A stretch of 64,000 nucleotides of DNA from positions 1 through 64,000 of the forward strand of contig DASXUF010000052.1 in NCBI GenBank assembly GCA_036504975.1, given 5' to 3'. Below are positions 1-6,652 of this stretch, piece by piece. The notes under the pieces were generated by a model. The model did not search any database, was not told where the DNA came from, and was given only the letters and a program-made list of their open reading frames with translations. Source of the DNA: Candidatus Binatia bacterium (lineage in GTDB: Bacteria; Desulfobacterota; Binatia; UBA9968). Numbering within the stretch: the first letter of the stretch is position 1; each line of letters opens with the position of its first letter. The translations under genes were made by a program, and so were the position numbers.

Positions 1-309
1 CTGGAAGCGGCGGCCTTTTTTCTCCAGCAATCTCTGGAAAAATATCTCAAGGCATTTCTCTTGAGCCGCCAATGGAAGCTCAGGAGAATTCACGAGCTTG
101 ATGCGTTGTTGGACGAAGCCGTGAGACACGATTCCGCTCTGGAAGCGTTTCGGGACTTATGCGAGCGTGTATCGGGATATTATTTTGCCGAGCGTTATCC
201 ACCTCTCGGCGCCTTCGATCTCGATCCCGAGGATATCAAAGAAGACTTAACGGCGGCCCGCAGCTTCGTAAAGACAATGTTTCCCGGCGAGAAGCTGGGC
301 CGCGCCTGA
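1..309 (+). CDS. HEPN-domain protein, C-terminal part (cut by window start)
   Basis: The frame is open from base 1 to the TGA at 307-309, so the N-terminus lies outside the window. The first residues (AAFFLQQSLEKYLKAFLL) are the helix typical of HEPN proteins, followed by a basic stretch with a His (RRIHELDALL), aromatic residues and a second helix ending near ARSFVKTMF. HEPN proteins of this size usually pair with a small MNT nucleotidyltransferase encoded just upstream, forming a toxin-antitoxin-like unit. That partner would lie before base 1 and cannot be seen. Family assignment is from motif recognition. RNase activity is known for some HEPN families and only inferred here. Confidence 0.7.
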   Translation: MEAAAFFLQQSLEKYLKAFLLSRQWKLRRIHELDALLDEAVRHDSALEAFRDLCERVSGYYFAERYPPLGAFDLDPEDIKEDLTAARSFVKTMFPGEKLGRA

Positions 310-323
310 TCCGTCCCGCGCAT

Positions 324-560
324 ATGGCGATTACAAAACAGATCGTCGCACATAAGATTGCAGCATACCTGCGCCATGACATCTCTCTTGCCGAATTGGT
401 GGATTGGACGGAAAAGGCGATGATGGAGGGGTAATTTGACGAGAAGGAGGCAGTTCTAACGCTAAGCTGTCGCGCCGCACAAGGAATCTCGAAGGCCCTC
501 GAACAATTCCGGGAAATCGCGAATGACTTAGGAGCGGCGAATCGCTCAAAGAACGAGTGA
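324..560 (+). pseudogene. small conserved hypothetical gene interrupted by one in-frame TAA
   Basis: ATG at 324 opens 36 codons (MAITKQIVAHKIAAYL..., then LAELVDWTEKAMMEG) that stop at TAA 432-434. The same frame then runs open through FDEKEAVLTLSC... to a TGA at 558-560. In related proteins as I remember them, the MMEG motif is followed by an acidic residue and F-D-E. A single GAA to TAA change at 432 would therefore restore a protein of about 78 residues. The family is a small helical protein of unknown function, often near toxin-antitoxin genes. It follows the HEPN gene by 14 bases. It could be a true nonsense mutation, a sequencing error, or a genuine 36-residue peptide. Confidence 0.5.
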
Positions 561-567
561 GATCGCT

Positions 568-1116
568 ATGGGTGGAATTGGAAGCGGCAAGCGGCCGAGA
601 GTCGAGCGCGCTAAAGTAGTAGAGCTGGCGAGAAAACATCCCGAATATACCTATGCGGAAATCGGCAGGATGGTAGGTGGAATCACGAGGGAAAGAGTCA
701 GGCAAATTTTGGCGGAGGACGGGAGCTTCAAAAAGCATGCGGTAAAATGCTTTTTCTGCCGTGGTTCAATTCCCCGCACCAAGTTGCGGTATGCCGACAT
801 TCAATTCCAAGACGACGGTCCGGCGGCGAGAAAGAGCGTGTACCAATGCGCCGCCTGCGCCTTGAGACGAAAAAAAGAAAGAAAAAAGAATCGTCTGATT
901 ACGCTATTCTGCGATCAGTGCGGGCGATTTTTCACCAAATCTGATTCCGAGTTACGAAAGGGCAAGTTCCGAGGATATTACCATAGCTGGTGTTCCGAAA
1001 AATGCCGCGGCAGATGGTTTGAGGCGATGCGGTCAAAAACCGCCATTATCGAACGCAAAGGCCAGCCAAGTACCACATTGGGCGCTTGGAAAAAGCTAAG
1101 TAAGCAGGCAGAATAG
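568..1116 (+). CDS. HTH plus multi-CxxC zinc-binding protein
   Basis: This 182-residue protein has a sigma-region-4-like helix-turn-helix at about residues 14-50 (TYAEIGRMVGG, then ITRERVRQIL). Four cysteine clusters follow: C61/C64, C94/C97, C115/C118 and C142/C146, separated by very basic stretches such as ALRRKKERKKNR. The spacing suggests two treble-clef or ribbon-type zinc sites. It is most likely a DNA- or RNA-binding protein of an accessory region. I do not recognise a named family. It lies just after the broken small gene and 48 bases before the VapBC-type pair. It could be an HNH-like protein without the nuclease signature, since I see no HNH histidine motif. Confidence 0.6.
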   Translation: MGGIGSGKRPRVERAKVVELARKHPEYTYAEIGRMVGGITRERVRQILAEDGSFKKHAVKCFFCRGSIPRTKLRYADIQFQDDGPAARKSVYQCAACALRRKKERKKNRLITLFCDQCGRFFTKSDSELRKGKFRGYYHSWCSEKCRGRWFEAMRSKTAIIERKGQPSTTLGAWKKLSKQAE

Positions 1117-1164
1117 GTCATTAGGGCAGAGGCGAACGACTGAGAGCGAGTACTGGGAGGAGAT

Positions 1165-1389
1165 ATGAGTATAGAAAAATCGGTGTTGGAAAAGCTGCTC
1201 AAGTTGCCTCTGGAAAAGCAAAAGGAGGTTTTGGACTTCGTAGAGTCGCTTCAAAAGCAGACTAGCCCGCGCCGTCCCCGCCGGAGCTTGAAAGGCCTGT
1301 GGGCCGACCTGGGAGTGCAGCTTTCCTCTGAGGATTTGGCCGAAGCGCGGCGCGAAATGTGGGGAGGCTTTCCGAGAGAGGATGTTTGA
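1165..1389 (+). CDS. DUF2281-type antitoxin of a VapBC-like pair
   Basis: This 74-residue protein begins LEKLLKLPLEKQKEVLDFVE, the usual N-terminal helix of DUF2281 proteins. Its tail (LWADLGVQLSSEDLAEARRE and on to GGFPREDV) matches antitoxins paired with PIN toxins. A strong ribosome site, GGGAGGAG, ends two bases before the ATG. Its stop overlaps the start of the PIN gene as TGATG at 1387-1391, so the two are translationally coupled. The expected role is to bind and neutralise the PIN toxin and repress the operon, by analogy with the family. Confidence 0.8.
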   Translation: MSIEKSVLEKLLKLPLEKQKEVLDFVESLQKQTSPRRPRRSLKGLWADLGVQLSSEDLAEARREMWGGFPREDV

Positions 1390-1820
1390 TGGCCGCTGTA
1401 GTTGCCGATACCCACGTTGCGGTTTGGTATCTGCTGAGTGCGAAGAATTTATCTTTAAATGCCCAACGAGCAATGGACGACGCAGCCAAGGCGGGAGACC
1501 CCGTCTATGTGTCTTCTATTTCCTTAGTGGAGGTTGTGTACCTCGTGGAAAAGGGAAAGCTGCCTCGTGTGGTCCTCGACCGGTTGACTAGCGCGCTTTC
1601 GGAACCAACTTCCGGTTTCCTCATCGCCGCGCTCGACTTTCCTGTGGTATCAGCCTTACCGCAAATCTCGCGAGACATGGTTCCAGATATGCCCGACAGA
1701 ATTATCGCGGCCACAGCGCTGCATTTGGGACTGCCGCTGGTGACTCGCGATTCTAAGGTAATCAACTGCGAAGGCTTGCCTCTACACCCCTTTCCTTCCG
1801 ATTCTCGTTCACTGCAATGA
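1389..1820 (+). CDS. PIN-domain ribonuclease toxin (VapC-like)
   Basis: The start at 1389 overlaps the antitoxin stop, giving 143 residues, a normal VapC size. The PIN acidic residues are visible: D7 in VVADTHVAVWYL, E48 in SISLVEVVYL, D103 in MPDRIIAATALHLG and D121 in LVTRDSKV. These coordinate Mg2+ for cleavage of RNA, usually tRNA or rRNA, in characterised VapC toxins. The target here is unknown. All four positions are intact, so the toxin looks functional. Its stop TGA overlaps an ATG (1817-1820) that opens a fragment of dgkA. Confidence 0.85.
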   Translation: MAAVVADTHVAVWYLLSAKNLSLNAQRAMDDAAKAGDPVYVSSISLVEVVYLVEKGKLPRVVLDRLTSALSEPTSGFLIAALDFPVVSALPQISRDMVPDMPDRIIAATALHLGLPLVTRDSKVINCEGLPLHPFPSDSRSLQ

Positions 1821-1906
1821 CCAAAGCTTTAACCCGCTTATTATGGGCCACCCGCTATTCGCTGGCGGGGCTGCCCGTGGCCTGGGGCCAGCAGGGGTTC
1901 CGGCGG
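1817..1906 (+). pseudogene. 5' fragment of a second dgkA (diacylglycerol kinase)
   Basis: From ATG 1817 the frame reads MTKALTRLLWATRYSLAGLP and on through VAWGQQGFRR. This parallels the N-terminus of the intact dgkA at 4177 (MTSQPFTRLYWATRYSLAGL and on). At the nucleotide level a run of 28 bases is identical between about 1843-1870 and 4209-4236. Similarity stops at about 1906, where the opposite-strand binding-protein gene ends (1908). All membrane and catalytic parts are missing. The fragment overlaps the vapC stop, so an ancestral vapC-dgkA junction may have been split by the 1.9-4.0 kb insert. Confidence 0.7.
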
Positions 1907-1907
1907 C

Positions 1908-2888
1908 TTACGGACGCCAGTTTGTCTTCATGAGCTGACGATCCGCCTCCGCTGCGAAGCTGAAATCGTAAGCGCGGCCGGCCGGCACGGGCTCTTTGAC
2001 GGCGGCGACCTGACGGATGATGTCGAGGTCGTTTTTTTGCGTCTCCTCGTCCACGGTCCCGCCGCGCGTGAAAGTTCCGATCAGATCATCGTAGACGCGG
2101 CCCGCCATGTTCCGTTCCACACCCGAGAACTTTACGACGGCTGCTACGGTCGTTTCCCGGTCTTGGTGCATGAGACGCAGCGCTTTGAGCGCCGCCTTGA
2201 TAAATCCAGCAACGAACTTGGGTTGCTCCTTGATCACGCGATCTGAGGTGGCGAGCGTGCCCCAGGAATTCTTGACCTCGGTCCCGAAATAGAACAGCTC
2301 TTTCATGCCTTTTTCCATCCCCACGTAGCGCTGCTCGACGCTCAAGATCGCGGCGTCCACCGCTCCGGCGAGCAGCGCCGTGATCTGATTCCCCGAGCCG
2401 GGATCGAGATAGATTAAATCCTGGTTCGGGTCGAGCCCGTGCCGCGCGAGGATCTGTTTCAACATGAACGTCGCGATGGCGGCGATGCCCGTGGTGGCGA
2501 TTTTCTTCCCTTTGAGGGCTTTCGGGCTGCCGATCTCCGGCCGGGTCAGGAGCCATTGATGCACCCTGTCGTTGACCGCGAGGACCGTTTTCAACGGCGC
2601 GTCGGCCTTGGTGACGGCGACGAGAGCGCTGCTTCCGGCCGCCGTGAACTGGACGCTTCCCGCCAGCAGCGCCTGGATGCTCGGTGTCGGCTCAATGTAG
2701 GTGATTTTCAGATCGATTCCTTCCTCGCGCATGTAGCCGCGCTCCTGCGCCAGCGGATAAATCACCTGCTGGAAGCTCTTGGTGGGGATGGCCATCGTCA
2801 GAGTGTCGAGGGCGGCGACCTTGGCCGGGGCAAGCACGAGCGCCAAAATACCGATCGTGAGAACCATGGTGGAATTGAATCGTTTCAT
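1908..2888 (-). CDS. ABC transporter substrate-binding protein, SsuA/TauA/NMT1 type
   Basis: A signal peptide of about 26 residues (hydrophobic core MVLTIGILALVLAPAKVAA) precedes a 300-residue type 2 periplasmic binding fold. Typical NMT1/SsuA features are LAQERGYMREEGIDLKITYI, LLAGSVQFTAAGSSALVAV, LKGKKIATTG and LLAGAVDAAILS. Family members bind sulfonates, taurine, nitrate, pyrimidine precursors or other small organics, and the ligand here cannot be read. No permease or ATPase is adjacent; the companion gene 24 bases upstream on the same strand is an amidohydrolase. The two may serve one catabolic function, with import through a distant transporter. Confidence 0.85.
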   Translation of the reverse strand: MKRFNSTMVLTIGILALVLAPAKVAALDTLTMAIPTKSFQQVIYPLAQERGYMREEGIDLKITYIEPTPSIQALLAGSVQFTAAGSSALVAVTKADAPLKTVLAVNDRVHQWLLTRPEIGSPKALKGKKIATTGIAAIATFMLKQILARHGLDPNQDLIYLDPGSGNQITALLAGAVDAAILSVEQRYVGMEKGMKELFYFGTEVKNSWGTLATSDRVIKEQPKFVAGFIKAALKALRLMHQDRETTVAAVVKFSGVERNMAGRVYDDLIGTFTRGGTVDEETQKNDLDIIRQVAAVKEPVPAGRAYDFSFAAEADRQLMKTNWRP

Positions 2889-2912
2889 TTCGTCATCCTC
2901 ACTGCACGCGAG

Positions 2913-4004
2913 TTACAGCCCGTAAAGCCGGCGCGGATTATCGCAGAGTATTTTTTCCGTCAGCGGCGGCGGTATGTCCTCGCGCGCTCTCATCGTTGCG
3001 ACGAGATGGCGCTCCTCGGAGGGATCGTTATGGCCGTAGTCGGAGCCGATGATCAGGTGATCCTCTCCCGTGCATCGCGCGAGATAGGGCACGTCCTCAT
3101 CCGCCTCGCAGGCGACGTAGAGCCTGCATTCGCGAAAGAGATCCGCGCTCGCGCCATATCTCCAGCGATCGCGCAGCAGCCTTTTGAGAATGTGCACGAG
3201 AAACGGCACCCAGCCCGCGGAGGCCTCGATAAAACCGAACCTGAGCCTGGGAAACATGTCGGGGATCTTATTGGCGACCAGATCGCGAAACGCCGCCAGA
3301 GGCAAAACCCTGCTGGCGAGGAAGCTGTGGTTGCGCTCGACGTCGATCAAGTCCAGCAGCGCCGTATTGCCGATCGCCGTGTGAATGCAGATGGGCATAG
3401 CGACATCCATGGCCGCCTGGTAAACCGGAAAGAAATAGGGATTGTCCAAGGTTTTGTCGCCTTCGAGCCCGCGGAAGAATACCCCGACGGCGCCGTGATC
3501 CTTCGCCCACTTGATCTCCTTCACCGATTCCTCGACGGCCCTTAAGGGCGGGACCACCACCCAGCGGAGACGGCCGCCGCTTTTGGAGCAGGCGTCCGCC
3601 AGCCAGCGGTTGTAGGCGCGGCACAAAGCGATCTCCAGCAGGGCGTCGTCGGTCAGGTAGACGAGGAACAACGTGGGGTAGATCACCTGCAACTCGACCC
3701 CGAGCTTGTCCATGTCTCTCAAGCGCGCTTGTGGATCCGTCAGCTCGCGGCATGCGATATGGATGTCGCCGCGGGACGACTCGTGCTTGGAGGCCGAGGG
3801 CGTGATCAGGCGGAAGCTCGCTCTTCCCACCGGCCGTGGAAAGATATTGCCGTCGATCAGCCAAAAGGCGTTCCGCGGGCCATAAAGAGTGTCGTCAGGC
3901 ACCGAGACGACAACCGGCCGTCGCGGATACATTTCACGGTCGATCAATTCCCACATTCGATTGGACTCGGCGATATGAGTGTCTGCGTCGACTACTCCGG
4001 CCAT
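2913..4004 (-). CDS. metal-dependent amidohydrolase, ACMSD/amidohydrolase-2 family
   Basis: This 363-residue protein has the amidohydrolase-2 layout: a first metal motif DADTH (D6-H10), H208 in ICIHTAIG, E260 in FGFIEASAGW, and the C-terminal GSDYGHND with D322 and H325. This superfamily includes ACMSD, gamma-resorcylate decarboxylase and 2-pyrone-4,6-dicarboxylate lactonase. A decarboxylase or hydrolase acting on an aromatic or ring-cleavage acid is therefore likely, but the substrate is not determinable. It is probably co-transcribed with the downstream binding-protein gene. Both stand in an insert bounded by dgkA sequences. Confidence 0.85.
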   Translation of the reverse strand: MAGVVDADTHIAESNRMWELIDREMYPRRPVVVSVPDDTLYGPRNAFWLIDGNIFPRPVGRASFRLITPSASKHESSRGDIHIACRELTDPQARLRDMDKLGVELQVIYPTLFLVYLTDDALLEIALCRAYNRWLADACSKSGGRLRWVVVPPLRAVEESVKEIKWAKDHGAVGVFFRGLEGDKTLDNPYFFPVYQAAMDVAMPICIHTAIGNTALLDLIDVERNHSFLASRVLPLAAFRDLVANKIPDMFPRLRFGFIEASAGWVPFLVHILKRLLRDRWRYGASADLFRECRLYVACEADEDVPYLARCTGEDHLIIGSDYGHNDPSEERHLVATMRAREDIPPPLTEKILCDNPRRLYGL

Positions 4005-4109
4005 AAGAGATCTCCTTCACGGGCTTGCGGCCCCGTGTCTACTCGTCTAGGTATACCGCAGGCTCAAAGGTGGTTGTCAACACCCTAATACACCGACTTA
4101 GAGCTCGTC

Positions 4110-4139
4110 TTGCCTTCCTTCTGCTTCATCGCGTAATAT
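4110..4139 (+). promoter_or_regulatory. possible sigma70-type promoter upstream of dgkA
   Basis: TTGCCT (4110-4115) and TAATAT (4134-4139) are separated by 18 bases and lie 38 bases before the dgkA ATG. The -10 box is good and the -35 box fair. The assignment rests on sequence match only. Confidence 0.35.
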
Positions 4140-4176
4140 CCCACGATCGCTGAAGAAAACTTCGCCGTTTGTTTCG

Positions 4177-4527
4177 ATGACATCACAGCCTTTCACACGC
4201 TTATATTGGGCCACCCGCTATTCGCTGGCGGGGCTTCGCGTGGCCTGGGGCCAGCAGGCGTTTCGTCAGGAGATAGCCGTTCTTGTCGTGCTCGTGCCCG
4301 CGGCTTTGTGGCTCGGACAAAACGGCGTGGAGCGGGCGCTGCTGATCGGTAGCTGGGTGCTGGTGATCTTGGTGGAGCTGATCAACTCCGCGGTCGAAGC
4401 GGTGGTCGATCGGGTCGGGCTGGAGCGACACGAACTGGCGGGAAAAGCAAAGGATCTCGGATCGGCCACCGTGTTTTGCGCGATTCTACTCGCTATCGGC
4501 GTTTGGGCGGTCGTATTGGCGAGCTAA
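4177..4527 (+). CDS. dgkA: diacylglycerol kinase, DgkA type
   Basis: At 116 residues it is close to the usual length of about 120. DgkA is a small integral-membrane enzyme that phosphorylates diacylglycerol with ATP for lipid recycling. Three transmembrane helices are visible (about 31-47, 52-68 and 94-114). The conserved active-site segment is ELINSAVEAVVDR followed by HELAGKAKDLGSA. The N-terminus carries ATRYSLAGLRVAWGQQAFRQE, the amphipathic surface helix. The start is the ATG whose sequence is echoed by the fragment at 1817. It converges with the next gene, overlapping by 4 bases. Confidence 0.9.
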   Translation: MTSQPFTRLYWATRYSLAGLRVAWGQQAFRQEIAVLVVLVPAALWLGQNGVERALLIGSWVLVILVELINSAVEAVVDRVGLERHELAGKAKDLGSATVFCAILLAIGVWAVVLAS

Positions 4528-4901
4528 TTCGTGCTCGATTGAGTGGGACGATATGACGCCCTGCTTCGGGTCGCACGAGTCCGATTTTCCAGGCCGTACC
4601 TGAGGTCGATCCCGCCGATGTATTCGAGAGTATAGCGAACGTAACGTTGCAGAAGCTTGGAAACCTGCTGGCAGAAAGGTCCGTCGTCGAACAGCAGGCA
4701 GCCGACGTACGATGTCCCCTCGTGTTCGATGGTGAGAAAACATTTGCCGTGAGGGTCGAGCTTGGATGGCGTGACTTCAACGAGCGTGCCGACTTCGCCC
4801 GAAAGATTGAGGTTCTTTTTTTGACCCGATATCCAAGTCCAGGCCGGAGGCCAATTGCTGCCGCTTCTGTACGACATCAATGGATGATTTCGCAATTCCA
4901 T
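4524..4901 (-). CDS. conserved hypothetical protein
   Basis: This protein of 125 residues begins MELRNHPLMSYRSGSNWPP and contains GEVGTLVEVTPS, FLTIEHEGTSYVGCLLFDD and VSKLLQRYVRYTLEYIGGID. I recognise this as a widespread soluble family without assigned function, typically starting HPLM(S/T)YRG..NWPP. It has no signal peptide or membrane segment. The C-terminal 25 residues are basic and low in complexity, and probably extend beyond the family's conserved core. It is convergent with dgkA, sharing the last 4 bases. Function unknown. Confidence 0.65.
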   Translation of the reverse strand: MELRNHPLMSYRSGSNWPPAWTWISGQKKNLNLSGEVGTLVEVTPSKLDPHGKCFLTIEHEGTSYVGCLLFDDGPFCQQVSKLLQRYVRYTLEYIGGIDLRYGLENRTRATRSRASYRPTQSSTN

Positions 4902-5018
4902 GTAAGCACTATTTTATTGCCGCAGCGGTTTTGAACAATCAGGTAAATACCTGGCGAAGATTAAATTTCTCGGGCGATAGCCGAGTAACGATATTCCGGC
5001 GCAGAGGGTCGGCATACG

Positions 5019-5288
5019 TTATGCGCTACGCCGGTTGGATCGGTAAAGCGCTGAACGTTGCACTGCGAAGTCGATAAACTGCACCGCCGGCGGACAATGT
5101 ACTTGAGCCGCCTGGCGCAGGACCGGCACCTCGGTCTCATCGCAGGTCACGACAAACTCGTCGGGACTTTCTATTCCGCCGAGCAGCTCGACCGCTTTTT
5201 CCAGTGCGGTATGGATCCCGGCTTTTTTCGAGACGCGGCTCAGCAAACATTCGCGCCACTCGGGCTGCAAATGAATTTCAACATCCAT
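5019..5288 (-). CDS. hypothetical protein
   Basis: The ATG at 5288 is chosen because GAGGTG precedes it by five bases. The in-frame GTG at 5297 overlaps that ribosome site. The 89-residue product (MDVEIHLQPEWRECLLSRVS and on) is mixed alpha/beta with no membrane segment. Its C-terminus (ALYRSNRRSA) is basic. I recognise no family. It lies 117 bases downstream of no obvious promoter and is divergent from the phosphoesterase at 5437. The 148-base gap between them could hold two promoters. Confidence 0.45.
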   Translation of the reverse strand: MDVEIHLQPEWRECLLSRVSKKAGIHTALEKAVELLGGIESPDEFVVTCDETEVPVLRQAAQVHCPPAVQFIDFAVQRSALYRSNRRSA

Positions 5289-5436
5289 CGGAAACACCTC
5301 GATGATTTTAAATTACAATATTAATAGCCGGATACCGCGCGATGAACAATTGGGTGAAGACCCCAAAGTTGTCATGGAGTTGACCTGAAGGAAATAATTT
5401 TTACAGATTGAAAAAGCCTACAGCTCGATATCTCCA

Positions 5437-5946
5437 ATGGCGAAAAAACAAAGACAAACCAACCGGCTCATCGGAGTCATCTCGGATACTCACGGTCTGA
5501 TGCGGCCGGAAGCGCTGCGCGCGCTCGCAGGCGCCGACCTGATCATCCACGCCGGCGATATCGGAAAGCCGGAAGTTGTCGCGGCTTTGCAATCCATGGC
5601 GAAGGTGATCGCCATTCGCGGGAATAACGATCGGGGCGCTTGGGCGCGGAAATTTCGCGAGACGGCCGTCGTGAAAACCGGCCGGATAAAAATCCTTGTC
5701 GTGCACGAGGTCAAAGGATTGGCCATCGATCCGAACGCCGCCGGTTTCCGCGTCGTGATCAGCGGCCATTCTCATTCTCCTTCAATCGTCGAGCGCGACG
5801 GTGTCCTTTATCTGAATCCCGGCAGCGCCGGCCCGCGGCGGTTCAACCTGCCGATCGCGGTCGCCAAATTGCGTCTCAAGGGATCTACGGTCGGTGCCCG
5901 CATCTTGAAGTTGAACCCGTCCGCCGTCGCTAAAAGAAATCCTTGA
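5437..5946 (+). CDS. metallophosphoesterase, YfcE/MJ0936 family
   Basis: This 169-residue protein has all calcineurin-like metal motifs of the YfcE family: ISDTHG near residue 15, HAGDIG near 38, IRGNNDRG near 58, LVVHE near 87, and SGHSHSP near 109, ending with LNPGSAGPRR. The ligands D, H, N and the GHSH pair are intact. Characterised relatives are Mn2+-dependent phosphodiesterases of unclear physiological substrate. The gene is transcribed toward the pyr operon, and its TGA lies inside the -35 box of the predicted pyr promoter. Confidence 0.9.
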   Translation: MAKKQRQTNRLIGVISDTHGLMRPEALRALAGADLIIHAGDIGKPEVVAALQSMAKVIAIRGNNDRGAWARKFRETAVVKTGRIKILVVHEVKGLAIDPNAAGFRVVISGHSHSPSIVERDGVLYLNPGSAGPRRFNLPIAVAKLRLKGSTVGARILKLNPSAVAKRNP

Positions 5947-5971
5947 CTTCGGCCGCGATAGAACATATAAA
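5943..5971 (+). promoter_or_regulatory. sigma70-type promoter of the pyr operon
   Basis: TTGACT (5943-5948) and TATAAA (5966-5971) are separated by exactly 17 bases. A start near 5978 would leave a leader of about 114 bases carrying the PyrR attenuator. The -35 box overlaps the stop codon of the phosphoesterase gene. Confidence 0.65.
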
Positions 5972-5979
5972 AATTTAAG

Positions 5980-6087
5980 CCTTTTAAACCAATCCGGTGA
6001 GATTGGCAAAGGTCTCATGAAAACTCAAAATCTAATCCATCAGTACGCCCGAAGACCTGCGTGGTGACTCCCGGAGGTCTTTTTTTA
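5980..6087 (+). promoter_or_regulatory. PyrR-dependent transcription attenuator (leader RNA)
   Basis: Three mutually exclusive stems are visible. The anti-antiterminator is CCAATC (5989-5994) with GATTGG (6001-6006), extended by CCTTT (5980-5984) with AAAGG (6008-6012). Its apical part reads AATCCGGTGAGATT, matching the PyrR-binding consensus ARUCCNGNGAGGYU at all but one position. The antiterminator is GGTCT (6011-6015) with AGACC (6053-6057). The terminator is AGACCT (6053-6058) with AGGTCT (6075-6080), followed by a T run. By the known mechanism, UMP-bound PyrR stabilises the first stem and so allows termination before pyrR. Confidence 0.8.
6053..6087 (+). terminator. intrinsic terminator of the pyr attenuator
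   Basis: A six-base stem AGACCT/AGGTCT with a 16-base loop that may extend the stem (ccCGG region), followed by seven T residues from 6081. It ends five bases before the pyrR ATG, the position expected for leader attenuation. Confidence 0.75.
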
Positions 6088-6091
6088 TTTT

Positions 6092-6637
6092 ATGGAAACG
6101 GAGAAACGCGTCTTGCTCGAGAACGAAGAGGTTCAAAGGACCATCAGCCGGATGGCGCATGAAATCGTCGAGAAGAGCGGCGCGGAAAGCCTCGCGTTGA
6201 TAGGGATTCGCTCCGGCGGCGCGTATCTCGTCCGGCGCATAGGGCGAAAGATCGAAGCGCTGACCGGGAATTCGCCGGCCGTCGGGGTGGTCGACGTCAC
6301 GGCGTATCGCGACGATATTGAGAAGCATCCGGGCGAGCGATCGGCGCGCATGGATGTGCCGGTCGCCGTGGATCAGCGGACGGTGGTGCTGGTTGACGAC
6401 GTGATCAATACCGGGCGGACGATTCGGGCGGCGCTGGAAATGCTCGGCCACGCGGGCAAGCCGAAGAAGATCCTGGTCGCGACCTTGGTCGATCGGGGCG
6501 ACCGCGAGCTGCCGATCCGGGCCGACATCGTCGGCAAAAACGTGCAAGTCGAAGAATCGGAACGGGTGAATGTTTTGCTTCAAGAGTCGGACGGAGGCGA
6601 TGTCGTAACCGTGACGAAACATTCGCCAAGAAAATAA
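6092..6637 (+). CDS. pyrR: PyrR, pyr operon attenuation regulator/uracil phosphoribosyltransferase
   Basis: At 181 residues it has the normal PyrR length. The PRPP-binding loop VVLVDDVINTGRTIRAAL and the family-specific DRGDRELPIRADIVGKNV are intact. PyrR binds UMP and the leader RNA, and many members also make UMP from uracil and PRPP. A matching leader RNA lies directly upstream, so it very likely autoregulates this operon. The downstream pyrB gene encodes a second PyrR domain. In this copy the residue after VDDV is I-N-T, where B. subtilis PyrR has L-Y-T; the fused copy keeps the tyrosine. Confidence 0.93.
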   Translation: METEKRVLLENEEVQRTISRMAHEIVEKSGAESLALIGIRSGGAYLVRRIGRKIEALTGNSPAVGVVDVTAYRDDIEKHPGERSARMDVPVAVDQRTVVLVDDVINTGRTIRAALEMLGHAGKPKKILVATLVDRGDRELPIRADIVGKNVQVEESERVNVLLQESDGGDVVTVTKHSPRK

Positions 6638-6652
6638 AATCGCAAGCGATCC

